Part shown: piece after piece, positions 61,396-64,000 of the stretch
Layout: every line of letters begins with the position of its first letter
How positions within the stretch are numbered: position 1 is the first letter of the stretch
Assembly (NCBI RefSeq): GCF_014395225.1
Contig: NZ_CP060723.1
Location: forward strand, 1,178,001-1,242,000
Length of the DNA stretch: 64,000 nucleotides
Source of the DNA: Pedobacter roseus
GTDB lineage: Bacteria; Bacteroidota; Bacteroidia; Sphingobacteriales; Sphingobacteriaceae
Direction of reading: 5' to 3'
Position numbers and translations under genes: made by a program
Notes under the pieces: generated by a model
Told to the model about the DNA's origin: nothing
The model's database searches: none
What the model saw: only the letters and a program-made list of their open reading frames with translations

Positions 61396-61773
61396 ATGAA
61401 AATTGCAGTAATTGTTGTACGCGTACTCTTGGCCGCCATGTATCTTTTTGCCTCGGTGAGCTATTTTCTTAACTTGATGCCGAAGGCGCCGGAGATGACG
61501 GCTGCGCAAACCACCTTTATGACAGGCATAATGGCATCGGTTTATCTTTTCCCATTGATTAAAATAACAGAATTGATCGGAGGTGCATTATTGCTGATTA
61601 ACCGAACAGCACCGCTTGCGGCGATCATTATTTTTCCGGTAACTTTAAATGTCTTTCTGTATCATGCATTTTTAGGTCCCAAAGATCTTCCAATGGTTGC
61701 AGTAATGTTGTTATTCAACCTGTTCCTGTTTTATGCTTACAGGGCAAAGTACCTGCCAATCGTTTCAAAGTAA
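61396..61773 (+). CDS. DoxX-like membrane protein
   Basis: A 125-residue protein with four hydrophobic helices (about 3-22, 42-62, 68-90 and 98-116) matching DoxX/DUF4870-like family layout, including YLFPLIKITELIGGALLLINR in the second and third helices. DoxX proteins are small membrane subunits connected to redox or quinone chemistry. It is separated from the VOC gene by a long repeat stretch, so it is likely transcribed on its own. Confidence 0.82.
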   Translation: MKIAVIVVRVLLAAMYLFASVSYFLNLMPKAPEMTAAQTTFMTGIMASVYLFPLIKITELIGGALLLINRTAPLAAIIIFPVTLNVFLYHAFLGPKDLPMVAVMLLFNLFLFYAYRAKYLPIVSK

Positions 61774-61874
61774 ATTTTCAGATTTTAAAACTTTCTCATA
61801 CTTTTTCTCTTTATTTAGTGTTTCGATATAAGGTGTAATTCATTATCTTTAAAAACTAACTAGAAATAAAAAAT

Positions 61875-62306
61875 ATGAGAAAGTTACCATTTTTAATGCT
61901 GCTCTTTGTAGCAGTGTCATTTTCTGCCTTTGCACAGAATAAAGATGCTATTGTAGGCAAATGGCTAAATCCATCAGGAGAAGGACAGATAGAAATTTAT
62001 AAAAAAGGCGATAAGTTTTATGGAAAATTGGCCTGGATAAAAGAGCCGAACATCAACGGAAAACCTAAATTAGACGTTAAAAACCCTGATGAAAAGCTAC
62101 AAAAACGTGCTTTATTAAATCTGGAAATACTGAAAGATTTTAAATATGATGATGGAAAATGGACCGATGGAACAATTTACGATCCAAAAAGTGGTAAAAC
62201 CTATAGTTGCAACATGACCTTAAAAAGTGCTGATGTATTAAATATCCGTGGTTATGTAGGGATTTCACTTTTGGGAAGATCGGAAACTTTTAGAAGGGTT
62301 AAATAA
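61875..62306 (+). CDS. DUF2147 family secreted protein
   Basis: A 143-residue protein with a signal peptide cleaved after FSAFAQ (about residue 21). The mature part carries the DUF2147 pattern: AIVGKWLNPSGEGQIEIYKKGDKFYGKLAWIKEP at the start (in parts), LLNLEILKDFKYDDGKWTDGTIYDPKSGKTYSCNM in the middle and LNIRGYVGISLLGRSETFRRV at the end. A periplasmic beta-barrel-like fold of unknown role. It is followed after six bases by the beta-propeller gene. Confidence 0.9.
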   Translation: MRKLPFLMLLFVAVSFSAFAQNKDAIVGKWLNPSGEGQIEIYKKGDKFYGKLAWIKEPNINGKPKLDVKNPDEKLQKRALLNLEILKDFKYDDGKWTDGTIYDPKSGKTYSCNMTLKSADVLNIRGYVGISLLGRSETFRRVK

Positions 62307-62312
62307 CAACAG

Positions 62313-63332
62313 ATGAAGAAAATATTATGGTGCCTTTTAGTGGCACCTTTTTTTTGTGCCGCGCAGTCGTATACTATCAAACCTTTAAATGAAAATGCTA
62401 AAACCAGTTTGCGTGGCTTAAGCGTGGTATCCAATCAGGTTACCTGGGTAAGCGGCAGTAACGGTTCAATCGGTAAAACAATTGATGGCGGCAAAACCTG
62501 GACATGGGTAAAACCTAAGGGTTATGAGAAAATCGATTTCAGGGATATCGAAGCTTTTGACGATAAACAGGCTGTTATTGTGGGGATCGCATCGCCCGCT
62601 TATATCTTAAAAACTACAGATGCAGGCGAAACCTGGACAGAAAACTATAAAAATGTAGACTCGGCCATATTTTTAGATGGTGTGAGTTTTTGGGATAAAA
62701 ACAGAGGCATCATTTTCGGCGATCCGATCAATGATCAATTACAATTGCTTAAAACCACCGATGCAGGAAAAACCTGGCAGGATATCTCTTCAAATTTAAA
62801 AACAAGTTTAGTCAAGGGCGAAGCCAGTTTTGCGGCCAGTGGTACCACCATAAAAACATTATCAGGTGGAAAAACCTGGATTGCCACCGGTGGAACAGTT
62901 TCTAACATCTATTTCTCGCCTGATTATGGCCAAACCTGGCAGGTATTTAAATGTCCGATTTTACAGGGCGAAAATAGCACAGGTCCTTTCTCTATCGATT
63001 TTTTGAATGAGAAAACAGGTGTAACTGTTGGCGGAAACTATTTAAAAGATAAAGAAAATGCGAATAACATTCTTTTAACAAACGATGGTGGTAAAACCTG
63101 GCAAAAACCAAATACACCTGTTTTGGGCTTTCGTTCGGGTGTGGCTTACCTCGGTGCCAAAACATTAGTTGCTACAGGAACATCGGGTACAGATATCTCA
63201 ACAGATGGGGGCCAAAACTGGAAACACATTTCTGATAAAAGCTTTAATGCTGTTCAGAAAGCAAAAAAAGGTAAGATAGTTATGTTGGCAGGAGATAAGG
63301 GAGCTATTTATCAATTAGATGCTGCTAACTAA
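62313..63332 (+). CDS. Secreted YCF48/BNR-type beta-propeller protein
   Basis: A 339-residue protein with a signal peptide (FFCAAQ). The mature part consists of blades with the Asp-box pattern, SxDGGKTW (IDGGKTWTWV, TTDAGETWTEN, TTDAGKTWQDI, NDGGKTWQKP, STDGGQNWKHI), as in photosystem-II-stability-like and sialidase-like propellers. No sialidase catalytic residues are recognisable. The first line of the mature protein RGLSVVSNQVTWVSGSNGSIGKT is typical of the Bacteroidota 'oxidoreductase' annotated group. Co-transcribed with the DUF2147 gene. Role unknown; a periplasmic assembly or sensor protein is possible. Confidence 0.85.
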   Translation: MKKILWCLLVAPFFCAAQSYTIKPLNENAKTSLRGLSVVSNQVTWVSGSNGSIGKTIDGGKTWTWVKPKGYEKIDFRDIEAFDDKQAVIVGIASPAYILKTTDAGETWTENYKNVDSAIFLDGVSFWDKNRGIIFGDPINDQLQLLKTTDAGKTWQDISSNLKTSLVKGEASFAASGTTIKTLSGGKTWIATGGTVSNIYFSPDYGQTWQVFKCPILQGENSTGPFSIDFLNEKTGVTVGGNYLKDKENANNILLTNDGGKTWQKPNTPVLGFRSGVAYLGAKTLVATGTSGTDISTDGGQNWKHISDKSFNAVQKAKKGKIVMLAGDKGAIYQLDAAN

Positions 63333-63472
63333 TATTTGGTGTTAAATACGTAACAATTTTAACAATTGTCATTCTAACAATAAAACAATCATATAAATAA
63401 ATAGCAGAAATGATAAAATTTTGTTTCTTTGTTATGAAAACTAAAACTTTAATTTAAAAATAGACACGCTCA

Positions 63473-64000
63473 ATGGATTTTCTGCACACAATTTTAGGTG
63501 ATGATATACAGGCCGGATTATTAATTATTTTAAACCTGATTGTAATCGAGAGTTTGCTCTCAGTTGATAATGCTGCGGTTTTGGCTACCATGGTTATGGA
63601 TTTGCCAAAGAACCAACGCGATAAAGCATTAAAATATGGTATTATAGGTGCTTACGTTTTCAGGGGTATCTGTTTGTTCCTGGCTGCATGGCTGGTAAAA
63701 ATCTGGTGGTTAAAACCGCTGGGTGGTTTATACCTGCTGTACCTGGCATTCGATTATTTTAGAAAAAAGAACAGTAAAAACAACGATGAAGAAGAGGAAG
63801 TAGATAAAAGCAAAAGCTGGATTTATAAATCAACAGTAGGTTTAATCGGTACTTTTTGGGCAACTGTTGCGCTGGTAGAGGTGATGGATTTAGCCTTCTC
63901 TATTGATAACGTTTTTGCTGCGGTGGCCTTTACCGATCACATCTGGTTAATCTACATCGGTGTTTTTATCGGTATTTTGGCCATGCGTTTTGTGGCACAG
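63473..64000 (+). CDS. TerC-family integral membrane protein, N-terminal part
   Basis: A frame of 176 residues starting MDFLHTILGDDI runs off the right edge without a stop. Hydrophobic helices alternate with the TerC signature acidic residues: NLIVIESLLSVDNAAVLATMV and VEVMDLAFSIDNVFAAVAF, the repeated (E/D)xxxSxDN motifs in membrane segments. A charged linker (about 100-125) lies between. TerC proteins are implicated in metal homeostasis and secretion (manganese export in Alx/MeeF-type members). About half of the usual length is visible. Confidence 0.9.
   Translation, partial: MDFLHTILGDDIQAGLLIILNLIVIESLLSVDNAAVLATMVMDLPKNQRDKALKYGIIGAYVFRGICLFLAAWLVKIWWLKPLGGLYLLYLAFDYFRKKNSKNNDEEEEVDKSKSWIYKSTVGLIGTFWATVALVEVMDLAFSIDNVFAAVAFTDHIWLIYIGVFIGILAMRFVAQ

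Overview
The window looks like a chromosomal segment of a Bacteroidota, most likely a Sphingobacteriaceae member close to Pedobacter. The evidence is an AT-rich genome of roughly 40 percent GC, promoters of the Bacteroidota type (TAnnTTTG -7 boxes just ahead of several genes), few recognisable Shine-Dalgarno sites, a Rho factor with a long disordered insert, many AraC regulators, a TonB receptor, and families largely confined to this phylum (DUF2851, TMEM220). There is one tRNA (Leu, GAG), no rRNA, no CRISPR array and no transposase gene.

Layout. 0-16 kb is housekeeping: the 5' end of polX (leaving the window), sppA, folK with an Hpt protein, pssA, rho, pyrF, DUF2851, a PspC-like protein, ankyrin repeats, ftsK, a LolA-like carrier, an MBL hydrolase and tRNA-Leu, followed by a decayed GIY-YIG nuclease. 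16-23 kb is an accessory block of small secreted proteins: two cupin lipoproteins, a carboxymuconolactone decarboxylase/monooxygenase fusion, an acetyltransferase, an alpha/beta hydrolase and a cyclophilin-like lipoprotein, with two AraC regulators, one apparently frameshifted. 23-26.6 kb holds a YcaQ-type glycosylase, an EamA transporter, a GNAT enzyme and a LysR regulator.

26.7-33.6 kb is the most striking system: a complete eboABCDEF operon led by a TMEM220-type membrane protein and a clear promoter. In cyanobacteria ebo genes serve export of a scytonemin precursor to the periplasm; the metabolite here is unknown. 33.8-39.2 kb carries three AraC regulators, an SDR and a 21-bp minisatellite bounded by two related hairpin sequences. 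39.4-42.7 kb has a TonB-dependent receptor and a small outer-membrane barrel. 43-51 kb is a heavy-metal RND efflux operon (CzcCBA type) with its two-component system. 51.5-52.2 kb is an AlkA-like glycosylase gene flanked by two copies of a MITE-like element. 52.4-57.7 kb is a sugar (probably L-fucose or hexuronate) catabolic group: SDR, UxaA-family dehydratase, FucP and a divergent AraC activator. 58-64 kb contains a GlxA-type regulator, two DinB proteins, VOC, DoxX, DUF2147, a beta-propeller protein and the start of a TerC protein.

The intergenic DNA is unusually rich in dispersed repeats: perfect palindromes, MITE-like inverted repeats, a ~85-bp element present twice, and 'word-like' low-complexity stretches. 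Several upstream in-frame TTG codons fall inside -7 promoter boxes, so I moved those starts downstream. All family assignments come from reading motifs; no database search was run.
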